64,000 bases of DNA from Mesorhabditis belari (Eukaryota > Nematoda > Chromadorea > Rhabditida > Rhabditidae), in assembly GCA_958450365.1 (NCBI GenBank), contig CAUEEP010000045.1, positions 52,086 to 116,085 of the forward strand. Direction: 5' to 3'. The notes under the pieces were generated by a model. That model saw nothing but the letters and a program-made list of their open reading frames with translations, did no database searches and had not been told where the DNA came from. The position numbers and the translations under genes are program-made. The stretch's first letter is position 1. Every line of letters begins with the position of its first letter. Positions 21,621 through 34,000 of this stretch are shown piece after piece.

Positions 21621-24600
21621 AAGCAAGCATGTCAACTCTGCCCCTTTTTCGGCTTTGTCGTTGGCAATCTACTGCAATTTTGCACTTATCTTAGCTTTGT
21701 TTGTTTGAAAAACGTTGAATTTGCCTTCATTCGACTCGGAATCAAATTTTCTATTGAATGAAACTAAAATCAACGTTTTTCAAACAAACCTGGCTAAGAT
21801 ACTAGCAAAATTCGTAGATTGCCAACGGCAAACGGACCGGAAAAGGGGCGGAGTTAACATGCTTGCTTGGGTTACTGTAGCTGGCTAAATTCTAGTGATC
21901 CCAAATCTATATTTGACAAAGAATAGCTACAATACCCTTCTACTTCAGCTACAGTAACCTTGAGCCCAAGTTTCAGTCGAGCATCAAATATCTACCTCAT
22001 TCCAGTCATCTTTTGATAAACCAGTTGGCCCAACAAATTTTGCCTCCTTTGCTGCTTCTTCGCATATCTAAAATCCTGGTTTATTGATGAAACTTTTGTT
22101 TAAATTTTTGGCCAAAAACATTCAGTAACTCACATTTAACGAGTCCTCATCAGCCACATCCAGATAACTCTTAGCAAGCTTTGCAAAATTGACATAGATC
22201 TGTAAAAAGGAAAAGATGAACACATAATGTTGATAAAATGCACTGGTTTTTGCTTGTTTTCTTGCAGATTTCAATGGATTTAAGCCATTGTTTGGCGAAT
22301 TTCTTGACCCCAACTCGTTTCTTATTCAGCTTATTCTTCAGTGATCGAACTGACTTCTAATCGCTCCAAATTGTTCACTTCTTTGTAGGTTTTCTTTGCT
22401 GTTTTGAAGAGTTCCAAGTACATTTCCTACAAATTTCAATAGTCTATCCAAGTTTGCAGAACTGACCTTTGCTCTACACCAAACATTTTCTCGTTCTTCA
22501 TCTCGGGCGGATCGATTGATCTTTGAAAAGGATTCATAGGCAGCTTCGGCATAAGCAAGAATAAAGCGCTGCTCTTTGCTGAAATCGAAGTTTTTTGCTT
22601 AATCAAAATCAAGAATGGATAAAGAACTTCAAACTTTTGGCTTTTTGACATTTTTGGCAGTAAGCTCTTGCATTACCTTAAAGATTAGTGATAGTTGCAA
22701 CTCACGCTATCGCTAGTCCTTCCAAAATATCAATTGCTTCGTAGCAGGCTTCTTTCTTTGAGTCAAATGAGGCACTAGAACAATTTTTCTCTCAAGGGAA
22801 GGTCACGAAATCAAGATGGTCAATCGAAATAAGACCTAGCCCATCCGATATAGAATTTTACGCTGATTCCGAATCTGCTGCCAGTTTTTGCTAAATAGGT
22901 CGGAATCACAAGGAATTTGACAAACAAACTTTTGGACTCTCTTATAACGCGACAAAGAAACGCTGCTCTTTGCTGAAATTGGGTTTTTTGCTTTTTAGCC
23001 AGTTTTTTGGCCTCTCTTATGAGTGTGTAGTGTAGTTGTGTGTTGTGTTGTTGTGCATAGAAATGAGTAGTGTAGCGTAGGAGAGTGCAAAGCTGTAGAT
23101 CGAGGCTTTTACTGGATGCAAAGCTGTAGATCGAGAGTTTGACTGAATGCAAAGCTGTAGATCGAGGCTTTTACTGGATGCAAAACTGTAGACCGAGGAT
23201 TTGACTGAATGCAAAGCTGTAGATCGAGGCTTTTACTGGATGCAAAGCTGTAGATCGAGAGTTTGACTGAATGCAAAGCTGTAGATCGAGGGTTTGACTC
23301 CCTTTAAGTTTTTTTTTCTTTAAACAGCTGTTTTATAGTTCTCTATGTGCACATCCCGCACCACCTGGTAGTCCCAGATCCTTTTTATACGTTTGTTCAA
23401 CGGCCGCAAACTGTAAACAGTACCCCTCAGTACCACAGTACGTTGATGTCCCGTTTATTCCATTTGAGAAACCCCTTGACATTTGCTTCAAAGTGCCATT
23501 CGATACAGAATTTTACGCTGACTCCGAATCTGCTGCCAGTTTTTGTTGAATAGCCCAAAATCGCAAGGAATTTGGCAAACAAGTTTTTGGCCTTTCTTAT
23601 AACGCGACAAAGAAATGGTTGCGTAGTGTAGCGGATAACGTCTCGAAATGCAATTGAGATTTGCTTCAAAGTCAACAATCGACAAGCAAAGCTATGAATT
23701 GCAGTTCAGACGCTTTTATGTGTTGTGTTAAATGCAGTATTGAACTATATTTTACTCATTTTATCGATTGTTATCATGTTTGTTAAGTTATTTATATTAT
23801 TTGTTGTTGAACAGAAAGATTTAAACAAAATTTTTGTATATTTGGCAATTACGAAGAGAAGGGGGACTAGGAAAGACTAAAAAATAACTGTTTAAAAGAA
23901 AGAAAAACTTAAAGGGAGTCAAACCCTCGATCTACAGCTTAGCATTATCGTGACGTAATTCACTGCACTACGCAACCACTCCTTGTCGTGCGTACGCAAG
24001 GAGTTATGAAATAAGTTGTGAAACCTGGAAAGTTTGAAGTGTAAACTAAAGTCTGGCTCTGGATTTTTCAATTGAAAACGGATTCAATTAGGTGAGCGCC
24101 TTGACAGGCTTCCCTCCAGCTACAATGCTACAATTCTTTGGAGAGCTAGGTGGCTCTGATCAGGATGGTTTAAGTGTAGAAATTTTCTGTATAAGAGAGG
24201 ACAAAAACTTGTTTGTTTGCCACTTGTTTGCCAAATTCCTTGCGATTCCGATTTTCCGATTTCTATTTAGCAAAAACGGACAGCAGCTTCGGAAACAGCG
24301 TAAAATTCTGCATCGGATTGTCTAGGTCTTATTTTGATTTGCCAGCTTGATTTCGTGGCCTTCCCTTGTCAGAAAAGGATTAGCAAACTTCATAAACTAA
24401 TCAAAAGAAATAAATGCGATAGTTTGTGCAACTAACCTTGTCATTTTCTCCTGCAAAATGTAACTCAATGTCTCGATTTCTTTTACGGAAAGCTCAGTCT
24501 CCTGAAGTTTTAAAATTTTATTGAATTGGGTTGGGTTGATGAATTGTATTGGGTTGGTGAATTGTATTGGGTTGGTGAATTGAAAACTGCTGGCTATTGT

Positions 24601-25235
24601 CATATGGCACAGTTTGAGCACTTTCTTCAAAAGAAACCCATTTTGGTGTCAATAGAAAAGTTGTAGAGAATCAAAAATGAAGCTTATATCCAGATTTTCA
24701 GAACGATTCAAAAACCGGCTTTCTAGAAATGCTAAATTTACGAATTTTCACAAAACTTGCATTTTAATCGAAACTACTAAGTGTATCTTTTTGGAAATTT
24801 GGCTATAAGCCTAATTTTTGATTCTCTACAACTTTTCCATTGACACCAAAATGGGTTTCTTTTGAAGAAAGTGCTCAAACTGGGAGTCCAGTCCTCCATT
24901 CTCAGAGTCCAGTCTTCCATTTTTGAGTCTCACACTTGTCTCACACACAAACCAAAATACTACTACGAAAAAGAAATCCACAAATTGCCTGTAAAATGGG
25001 CAGAAGTCGTCAATCATAATGGAAATGATTTGGAATGAATTGATGGTTTTATGTTCAATAAATTTTAGTTCAAAGTCCCGCAGTTTTCAATTCACCAACC
25101 TAATAATTATAAGTTTTGTCAGTTATTTACCTGATCTTCAACATATTGTCGAATCAACTCAAGTGCTTCGTCGGCCTTCTCGGCTTCTTGCAGTGTCCTC
25201 GCTTTATCGAAGGCCTCATTTCGTGGGGTGCTCAT
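21358..25235 (-). CDS. Helical protein of unknown family, at least eight exons, one frame problem
   Basis: Minus-strand exons joining in phase: 25235-25131 (MSTPRNEAFDKARTLQEAEK), 24501-24437, 22774-22706 (ACYEAIDILEGLAIA), 22578-22467 (RFILAYAEAAYESFSKIN), then 22426 onward (LELFKTAKKTYKEV). Later exons are 22199-22134 (VNFAKLAKSYLDVADED), 22067-21996 and 21435-21358 (ERKLLDDE, stop). The product is almost wholly charged amphipathic helix, like TPR, 14-3-3 or proteasome-subunit folds, but I cannot assign it. Near 22350 the frame shifts. The first frame stops at 22331, while coding-like sequence (FAKQWLKSIEICK) continues one frame over to about 22255 without a normal donor. So there is either a base error, a missed tiny intron, or decay. 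Introns hold a mariner MITE, an inverted repeat pair and tRNA-like repeats. Confidence 0.6.
21603..21880. mobile_element. MITE-like palindrome in last intron of helical protein gene
   Basis: Outer arms AGCTACAGTAACCCAAGCAA / TTGCTTGGGTTACTGTAGCT are inverted, and inner arms share GTTTGTTTGAAAAACGTT and its complement. It carries GGGGCGGAG-type GC-rich pieces. No coding sequence. Confidence 0.8.
23085..23295. repeat. Minisatellite of about 39 bp (GCAAAGCTGTAGATCGAG core)
   Basis: Five or six copies alternate between ...GGCTTTTACTGGAT and ...AGTTTGACTGAAT endings. The core also occurs in the tRNA-like element near 23950. Confidence 0.85.
23925..24005 (-). ncRNA. tRNA-derived repeat (SINE-like), not a functional tRNA
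   Basis: On the minus strand GTGGTTGCGTAGTGCAGTG resembles an A box and GAGGGTTTGACTCCC a B box, about 50 bases apart, as in RNA polymerase III internal promoters. I could not fold a full cloverleaf. Related pieces occur near 23295 and 23620, suggesting a dispersed SINE family. Confidence 0.45.
24525..25110 (+). mobile_element. Mariner-derived MITE
   Basis: Bounded by TATTGGGTTGGTGAATTGAAAA (in three partial copies on the left) and TTTTCAATTCACCAACCTAATA on the right. It keeps a decayed transposase C-terminus at about 24955-25070 (YYEKEIHKLPVKWAEV in one frame). It is an internally deleted relative of the element at 4177-6068, inserted in intron 1 of the minus-strand helical protein gene. 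Confidence 0.8.
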
Positions 25236-26089
25236 TTTTGACTGGAATACCGTATTTATTCTAATAGAAGCGCAGCCTCCAATAGAAGCAACAACTATGG
25301 ATATTCAGCTTAGTGCACTGAATACCTATGTTTTGAGCCTTTAAAGATATATAAGGCATTTGCTCGAGAAGAATTGAATTCTTTATCATTTGTTTTGCAT
25401 AAGCAATGGCAATTTTGATGTTCAAGCAGTCAATTGGTTCACCAATGTCTAACCTGCTGGACCCCAGAGCCAGACGCTAGACCCGAAGCCAGATTCAAGT
25501 ACTTTTTATGGGTCAGATAGTAAAGCCAGGTTAGATCAGACTTCAGGTCAAACCAGGTTAAACCAGGTCAAACAAAATCAGTGTTAAAAACCAGTTACAG
25601 CTCTGCATTCTGACCTGATCTTGCTTGATCTGGCCTAGCCACAGCCTTGACCCACAATACGTACTTGAATCCGGCTTCTAGCAGCTTGGCCTTGCTCTAG
25701 GGCCCAAGCTTCAGTTCAAATTTAAGCTTTGAGTGCTCCAGAACAAGTGCGTTTCCAATTTTTAAAAACAAAGAACAAGTCTTGAACAATTTGAGATAAG
25801 AAAATAGTTAGATTTTCTTTTCTGAGAAATTTTGAACCGACTTTCCTATTGGAAACAAGCAATAAAGTTGGTTAAATCCGAAAAACTGACTTGGCTTAAA
25901 GAAATCAAATAAAACAAAAGGAATCTAGCCGGTAAACAAAGATTTTTTTTGTCAATTGGATAAGAGATAATCGATATAGTGGTTGTGAAATTAATGTCTT
26001 GAAAATCTGCACTTCTGTTCATGCTCGACGAGTCCTCGCTTATCCCTCTTTGTCTCAATCTTTGTCTCCTCTCAAAATCTCTCAATGAC
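25236..26089. other. Upstream region of the helical protein gene; no other gene supported
   Basis: Mostly AT-rich, with GACCTGATCTTGC-type short repeats near 25460-25660. A minus-strand ORF at 25846-26085 may continue the SET-like fragment but has no motif of its own. Confidence 0.4.
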
Positions 26090-26298
26090 TACCCCCAAAA
26101 ATACCTCCACGGCATTACACTTAAAGAGAAAAGCCGTCAAAAGAAAGGCCTACAACAAACTAAAAAGAATAAAATGGAATTAAATTTGATTCAAGAGATT
26201 ATTTTAAAAAAGGTTAAGATAATGACGACAGATAACAAGCAAAATAAGATAACAAGCAATCATTTAACATCATAACAAGTGTAATGCCGTGGAGGTAC
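26090..26298. mobile_element. 209-bp MITE with 21-bp perfect TIRs
   Basis: Begins TACCTCCACGGCATTACACT and ends with the exact complement, flanked by TA. It has inserted into the SET-domain-like exon on the minus strand. Confidence 0.85.
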
Positions 26299-26385
26299 TT
26301 CAAAATCTACTTCAAAATCATTTACCCATCTCAATTGCTCAGCCTTCGAAGTGATTTCCCCTGCGTACTCGCAAATAAATGTTCC
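26298..26385 (-). pseudogene. SET-domain exon fragment
   Basis: After a CTTCAG acceptor the minus strand reads GTFICEYAGEITSKAEQLR, matching the first conserved strand of SET-domain lysine methyltransferases (F-x-C/E-Y-x-GE). The exon is broken by the MITE at 26298. No pre-SET, NHSC-motif or post-SET exons were recognised nearby, so it is probably a remnant, or one exon of a badly disrupted gene. Confidence 0.6.
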
Positions 26386-26495
26386 CTGAAGTAGGATAAA
26401 TGTTCCCTGAAGTAGGATAAATGTTCCCTGAAGTAGAATAGATGTTCCCTGAAGTAGAATAGATGTTCCCTGAAGTAGAATAGATGTTCCCTGAT
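26378..26495. repeat. 20-bp tandem repeat copied from an exon boundary
   Basis: Six copies of an ATGTTCCCTGAAGTAGRATA-like unit. The unit spans the acceptor (minus strand CTACTTCAG) and first codons of the SET-like exon, so the splice site itself has been multiplied. Confidence 0.85.
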
Positions 26496-26564
26496 AAATG
26501 ACTGTGTAGAAGACTGAATGACTAAGGTTAAGACAAGTTTTTAAATAAATAAATTACATTTTTC

Positions 26565-26850
26565 TTGATAGACTCAAGAAGTACGGATATGCGCCAGCTC
26601 TCGGGACTCAGAGATCCAGTGGAAGTGATCGAGAGAAAAAGACTCAGATGGGCCGGCCACGTAGCTAGAAGAGCAGACGACAGATGGACGATACGGATCA
26701 CAGAGTGGCTACCACGAGACCAGAAGAGGCCCATCGGAAGACCAGCAACGAGGTGGAGCACAAGAGTGGCAGAGACGCTTGGAGAAAGGATGGCTAGAGT
26801 GCAACCACCACCAGCACAAGCAAGTCAAAGACTTCGATTTATGACACGTT
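26565..26850 (+). pseudogene. LINE reverse-transcriptase tail, 5'-truncated
   Basis: Encodes ERKRLRWAGHVARRADDRW and RPIGRPATRWSTRVAE, the conserved C-terminal tail after the reverse-transcriptase domain of non-LTR retrotransposons. The polymerase and endonuclease parts are absent, as is usual for 5'-truncated insertions. It is less AT-rich than its neighbours. Confidence 0.8.
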
Positions 26851-26979
26851 ACCATTTCTGGGTGCTCGTTAAATCATGTGGAATCCAAGTCTCTAATTTC
26901 AATTTAAACCCGAGTGGATGCAATGCTAGAGTATTATTTTATGACCAACTGGTAACTCTTCTGCTTATTCGCTAAAAAA

Positions 26980-28042
26980 GCCTTTTGCTGGTTTGACGAA
27001 TTTAGAATACGATGTTCGGATGACGTAGCCTCATCAACGACTCAAGCTCTTTTTCAAAGCTAAACTTAAAGCGCTATGGTATGACACTTAAATTTCTGAC
27101 AATTTTCTAAAGAAACGCTCTTTGGAAAATTGTCAGCCTTTCATTTGTGAGGCTCTCTAAGGGCTTTCATTTGTGTCGATTGTCGCCTCTCCATATCTTC
27201 CTTTTCCCAAATCTTCACCGAGCTGTTTAATGAAGAAGGGTATTCTATAAAGACTAAAGAAAATAATATAGAAATAGAATGTTCATAAAAAAATGAGATC
27301 TAAAGCTTGAAAGGCAGCGTTATTTGCTGCCTTTAGTTATTTGCTGTCTTTAGTTATTTGCTGTCTTTAGATCCCGTTAAACAGGTTTTTCGGCTGTTAG
27401 TTTTATATAATCTATTTAACATCGATTTTTCAGCAAATAATTCCAATTTTCCGTTCCATTTTCCATTTCCATTCCATTCCAATTCCATATATCTCTTCTC
27501 CCAGCGGGCAAATCGTTTTCAGTTCCAGTTCTATGTACGTTTTCTATGAACAAGTTCTGTCATCCAACGATCTAGTGAGGAAGAGCAAATTCAAAATAAG
27601 TTGAAATCTAAATATTCTAAATCTAAAACTTAAAGGAAGACTTGTCTGGACGAAAAAAAGAAATTGATCGGTGGCAAGAGAGCTCACTATCTCACTCAAA
27701 TCAAATATCTAGAAGAGTTCTCTTGAACAAGGAAATGTGAAAAAGTTACAAGCACGAGTAAACAGTTTATTTAAAAAATAAACATAGAAGTAAAATAACT
27801 GAGAAAGGTTTAGAAATTCAATTATTTTATTCCCAAAACCCCTTTATGCCATCTTTCAGCTAATTATCTTTGGTTTCTTGACAGTTTTCGAGACGGCAAA
27901 AGAAAAACGAGCAAATTGGCTCAATCGTTGAAAAAATAACTAAAAGACACAAAAATTTCTCCCTAGAATTTGTATTTGAAAGAAGAATTTAACAATTTTT
28001 CCATTTATAGGAGCAATTGTTAATACGAATAAGGTTTTGGCG
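26980..28042. other. Putative promoter region of the megasynthase
   Basis: AT-rich DNA with no supported exon. A TTTATAG acceptor-like site at 28010, followed by an open frame into the ATG at 28043, could be a trans-splice site or the end of an unseen upstream exon. Confidence 0.45.
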
Positions 28043-31000
28043 ATGAAGAAAGGTTTGTTCTAAGAATTTGAGGATTTATTGAACGATAAATGAAAGTTTT
28101 GACTGTTTGATCAATAAGTTTTGACTGTTTGATCAATAAAGATCTTTAGATAATTATATTTCAAGTATATCAATGAAACAAGGTTATTCTTTTTTTAGAA
28201 CCCGACGATGAGGTGGTCATCGTTGGCTTTTCGATTCAAGCTCCCGGTTGTGGGGATAACAAAGAGTTTGCAGAGCTTGCTTGGATGTCAAAGGTAAAGA
28301 TTTAGTTTGCTAATTTGAAAATTAAAATTTCAGGATCCAATCGTATCAATCACCGAAAAACATTCGCATTTGTGGGAGATTCAACAGCGAAAACCGGAGA
28401 TTCGAGCCGGATTTGTCGATCAAGCAACTGCCTTTGACAATGAGTTCTTTGAGGTGAGCTATAAACGATAAAACAGTTTCTTTTAGTTTATAGTTGTTAT
28501 CAAAACTAATTTGCTCTGTATTACGAATTTCTAGTGTGCTTTCACTTGAATTCACTAGATCTATGCGCTTTTGCTTGAATGAATAACAAAATTAACAAGG
28601 CAACCTTGTTACCAGCGAGTTACAATATGAGGTATATGCAAAAGAAAGGCCTGAAAATGTACATTCAGAAACTGTTTTCAAAAACCGCAAATCAGCAAAA
28701 CGCACAAAGTTATAACCATTTGAATTTCGCAAAAAATGAAGGCTTTTCTCGAATTTCTGGGACACTGATTTTCGTCCGCCTTTTCAGCCTTCCTTGCGAA
28801 AGGAAAGGCTTCCCTTCGCCAAGCCAAAAGCCAGCTCGTAGCTTAGTGGTTAGTGTGGCTGCGTTCGGAACTCTTTGATCTTGGTTCGGATTCGCCAGCA
28901 GTCGAACTTTTTGCTTTTTTTAATGAAAAACCACAAGGCTAGAAGCTGGCTTTGGCTCAGGCTCAGGCTCTGGATTGGCAAAAGGAAAGCCTTTCCGCCG
29001 GCAAAAATCAGTGTGCCAGAAAGTCGAGAAAAGCCTTTTTTCGAAATTCAAATGGCTATAGCCTTGTGCGTTTTACCGATTAGCGGTTTTTGAAAACAAT
29101 TTCTGAACGTGCATTTTCTTTCTTTTGGCAACCTACCTCATATTGTAACTCGCGGGTAACTTGGGAAGGTTCCCTTGTAATTTTATTCAATACACGTGAG
29201 GCAAAGCATGTGAAAATGTTTCAACGAAGCTCAAAGGAACAAAGACAAAAAGATAAAAAAAGGACAAAAGGAACAGAGACAAAAAAGAATTACTTTGATG
29301 TAAATTGTGAAAGTATCAAACGAAACAAAGGAAACCAACTTTCATAAGAAAAAAAACCAACATTTGCTGTTTTTGCTGTTTGTATACGGCGCTTTGATCA
29401 GCTCCCGAAAATTCTGACTAAGTTTAGGGGTATTTCTAAACCCGTATGCTATGCTCCGGGAAAAATCCCGGCGAAGTTTCTTATCTTTCTGGCGGCATCT
29501 TTGATCTTTCCGGTAACACGTCCACAGTTTTCCCGTGGAGAGTACTTCTCCTTGGAAAGTTCCTCGGGAAGTTCCGGCGGAAAGTTTTACGTAGACTTTC
29601 TGGAAGAAAAGCAAGTTCCGCGGGAAGACTATGGACGTTTTACTGGAAAGATCAAAGGTGCCGCCAGAAAGGTAAGAAACGCCGTCGGAACTTTTCCCGG
29701 AGCGTCATACGGGCTCTAGTATCGTATTAGACTGCGACAGTTATTTAGTGACTCGCCGTCATAGCTGTATTACTCAGACTTATTTAGATTCCTGAGTCAG
29801 AAGCACTTTCGATGGATCCACATCAACGACTAGCCATTGAACAAACTGTACTAGCTATTCAACATGCTGGGATAAAGTTGAATGAAATTGCACATTACGA
29901 GGTTTGTTTTTGGAATTTCGGAAGAATTAAATTTTGGATATGGGATTGTAGAATGATTTGTAGAATAATTAATCCTTTGATTAAGCCACTCATCCTTGCC
30001 AGCAGTTGGGCTCATGATTTTGAGAGATTACTCCCCGATATCGATCAATATCAGCTCACAGGGAATATGGGGTCACTTGTGGCTGGAAGGTAATTTTTGT
30101 ATTATTTTCGATTCTAGTGACACCTTTCTAGAATCGCTCACCTTTTGAACGTCAAAGGTGGAGCTCTTGGAGTGGAGAGTGCTTGCAGTAGTGGACCAGC
30201 GGCGGTTCATTTGGCGAGAAATTTGATGTTGACTGGACAAACGAAAATGGTTATCGTGATCGGAACAAGTTTTCTTGGACCCAGGTTTGTTTTTGATTGA
30301 TAAGGCTAGGTATATTGTTACCAAAGTACTACTAGCAGCACCAGTATCTAGATCCATTATCTAGTAATGGACGGCATTTGGCTGGACTTTTGACCTGCTT
30401 ATTTTGATTGACTCACAGATTCTAGTACTCGGTTCGTTGGTAAGCTCTGATCTGACTGTTAGTCCAAAAGCCAGCCCCGGCTTGGTCTAGCTTTAATTGT
30501 GACCCAACTGGCTCACAAAAAGCTAGCCTCTCTAGCTAGTATTGCCTTTATCTTTATAGTCTGTAGCTAGCACTCTCTAGCTAGTATTGCCTAGTTCTAT
30601 AAAAAGAACAGCAGCTTAATTTTCGATACCAGTTTAAGTCAAACCTTTTTAGCTCATTCCTCTCAATCGACGCGAATGGTCTTCTCTCACCAAATGGAGT
30701 GCTGAAAGCGTTTGATATGGATGCAGATGGTTATGTGAGATCCGAGGGATTCTCAGCTCTCATTCTATCAACAAAACGATTAGCTAAAGAAAAGAATTGG
30801 AAAATTTACGGAACGATTTCTGGAAGCACCATGAATTCTGATGGATTAACGAAATCGATTGCCTCTCCAAGTCGGAGTGCTCAAAGGAAATGCCAAGAAG
30901 AGTTGCTTGAAGAAGTTGAATGTAACGAAAAACAAGGCAATGTAATCGATAAAGAAGTTGAAGAAAAATCGTCCACTAAACCGATCCTGGACCTGGTGGT

Positions 31001-34000
31001 AGCTCATGGAACTGGGACAAAAGTTGGGGACAAAGTTGAAGCCGGAGCTTTGCTAGAATCTTTGAGATCTTTGAAAAACATTCCACTTATCTCCCCGAAA
31101 TCAGTTTTTGGTCACAATGAGACCTGTGCCGGACATGTAGCTATAATTTATGCACTAAATTCTGGTCAAAATTCCTATCTACCACCACAATTACATTTAA
31201 AATTGCCAATTGAATCAATCAGAGAGAAGAATCGGCTAATGTTTATTGGTGAAGAGGGAAAAGTTGAAAGAACTTTGATCAACGCTTTTGGGATCACTGG
31301 AACAAATGTGAATTTGATGATTGAGACAAGGAAAATCAATGAAAATGGAAAATCAATGCCAAAGAAATGCCAAAGCACAAAGAAATGCCAAAGCATTGCC
31401 TTTTACAAAAGAAATCTACCAGTTCTTTCACTTTCAGCGAAAAGCGAAAAGCGTTTGAAGGAAGAGATTCAAAATTGGATTGATTATTTGGAGAAGACTT
31501 CGGAAAACTTTGAAGATATTTTGTTTTCAAATGCTAGAAGCTCAACAATTTTCCAAGAAAGACGGATTTTCTATGGAAAAACGAGAGAGCAAATGATTAA
31601 AGCGATGAAAATTGAGCTTACTACAGAAATTGGCTTCAATGAAATCTTCAATGAAGCCTCCAAAACAACGACAGAAATCTGTTTCAACGAAAAACTCTCT
31701 TTGGATTCGATTTTCTGGATCACTAGCTACAGTACAGCGTTCTCAAAATGTTTATTAAAGATTTTGAGGAAAGCACAAATCTCAATGAAATCATTGAGCT
31801 CATTAAAACAAAGCTCGTTGACTCTAATCCTACAATTGACGTGGCTAATGTTCTTAAGGAAAATGAATATTTTACCAAAAATAGTGAATGGGAAAGGGAT
31901 TGGCTTATTAACAGCACTTGTTGCAAGAGATGAGTTGAGCCTTGAGAAAGCGTTGAAAACTGGATTCTCGAAGAATTGGGAACGGGAATTCGCTTTAAAA
32001 TATTCACACTTGAAAACGAAAGTCAAAAATAATCAAGATCTTCTTAATCAAGATTTGTTTGGAAAAACGGATATTGAAGTTTTAATTAACGAAAAAATTG
32101 AGAATTTATTAAACTTTGAAACTTTTTTAAAAGTTCTATCAATAAATAAAGAAGTGAATTTGGAAATTTTTGAGTTTAATGGAGATTTCGTAGAAATTCC
32201 GAGGATTCATTTTGAAAAAAGAATCTTTTGGCCCGTTATTTTGGCTGCTTCAAGAAAAACTGAAGCTTTAATGGCTAAAGAAACTTTGGAAACTTTGGAA
32301 AAGAAGGTTTTAACTATGGAAAATCTTCTGGAGATTCTTGAATCTTGTACTTATCCAGTGAATGATTTGAGAATCGATTCTGGAATTTCTGGAATCGATT
32401 CTGGAATTTCTGGAATTTCTGGAATCGATTCTGCAATTGATTGGCTTTATTTCGATTCATTGCTTTCTGTAGAATTCTCGGAAAAGCTTCGGCTTAAACT
32501 TGGTCACTTTGTCGACTATGACGATTGTAAAAACTGTGAAACTCCGAAAAAATTGCTGAAATTTTTGAATCAAGAACAACAAAAGGAAAAAGTTAATGAA
32601 AATGAAGAAAAGTTAATGAAAATCTCAAAGCTTTCAAGCTCTTCAGCTTCAAGCGCCTCAAGCTTCAAATTTTCAAGCTACACTTTTATTGAAAGCATTG
32701 AATTCCATTTACCTGGTATGGGCTCAAGTTTTGTGTCACTTTACGAAATGTTGCTCTCCGCTAGATCGAAATCGTCAACAACTGCAGTAATTTTCGAAAA
32801 AGGAGTCGAACATTTGATGAAATGTGCAGAAAGATTGAAAACAAGACTCGAAAATAAAGATTTATCAAGATCTCCATTTATTTTTGCTACCGACGGTTTA
32901 CGACATTTAATCAGTCAAGAAGGATCCGATACATTATTGCAAGGAAATCCAGCAATCATCAGTGGAAAGCTGGCGGCTGTTCTTGGAGTGAAAGGACTCG
33001 TTTCTGTCGTCGATAACACTTGTACTTCAGTGCACGTGGCTCTAGATGTTTGCATGAAAGAAATGGAGAAGCAAAATAGCAACTATGGAGTGATAGCAGC
33101 TGCGAGATTTGGCTCACCAAAGCAAAATTTAGAATTCTACGCACCAATGACAAAATCCTACGATTCGGATCGTGGCGGTTACTGTCCGCAATCGGTTTTT
33201 GGAATTATTTTGCTGAAAAGAAGCGCAAAGAAACCGGTGGACAAGCTTTTGATTAGCGAAATTGATTTGAGATTCTCTGGATCAACAATGTCACCGAGTT
33301 ATAAAATAATAGAAATAGTGAAGCCTTTGAGAAAATCAGTGAGATATATGGAAATGCACGGAACGGGCACTCTAATGGGCGACGATTTCGAGACAAAGCT
33401 GGCCGTTGCTCGATTGCAGGACCAAGCAACCATTGTTGGCTCGATTAAGTCCTCCGTTGGGCATACTGAGGCAGCTTGTGGCTTGCTACAACTTGTGAAA
33501 TTGGTGATTCTCTCAAGAATGAGCCGAATCCCACACCAAATCCATTTACAATTGCCATTGCCGGCTATGAGAAAAGCGATAAATTTGAGGCTGCCATTTG
33601 TTCATGAAGAGATCCCTGAAGTTTTTGAATCCAGAGAATCGCAAATCGATTTCGACTTTGCTGTGACTTGTTATGGGCTAAGTGGCACGGTGTCACAGAT
33701 GAATTTGAACAGTTTCAAGACTTTGAAAGCTCAGAAAATCGTTCAGAATCAATATTTCCTTTTCCCGATCATTAATGAAACGGATGAAGACGAAATATTC
33801 AACGAAAAGCTTTCTCAAGCACTTGAAAAAGGAGATATTGAGCTGAAGATTGCACAAAAAATTCTTTGCACGCGAAAAATGAAAAATGAAATGAAAAACT
33901 GCGAAAGTTGTGAACGAAAGTTTACTGTGACAAACTCGAGACAAATTTTGGGAAAAGATCTATCGGAAAATCCGTTAAATCCCAGTGTTAATGCAATTGT

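Larger units (their letters stand above)
22790..24375. repeat. Large inverted repeat pair (22790-22950 and 24185-24375)
   Basis: The right arm reversed matches the left: AGAATTTTACGCTG, CTGCCAGTTTTTGCTAAATA and CAAGGAATTTG occur in both, in opposite orientation. A third partial copy is at 23500-23610. The pair lies in one intron of the minus-strand helical protein gene. Confidence 0.75.
28199..31325 (+). other. KS1 ketosynthase domain
   Basis: Residues about 10-420, spread over exons 2-7. Catalytic Cys in [10 protein letters not shown] (exon 6), His in [12 protein letters not shown] and His in FGHNETCAG, so it should condense. MDPHQR and [12 protein letters not shown] are also present. The best phase-0 acceptor for exon 5 is the AAG at 29983-29985, which restores [12 protein letters not shown]. 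Confidence 0.9.

Noticed and set aside
29812..30093. Continuous reading through 29902-29985 in the KS1 domain
   Set aside because: The frame is open, but the inserted Trp/Ile/Cys-rich residues do not belong to a KS, and splicing gag|gtttgt to attaag|cca restores the expected strand.
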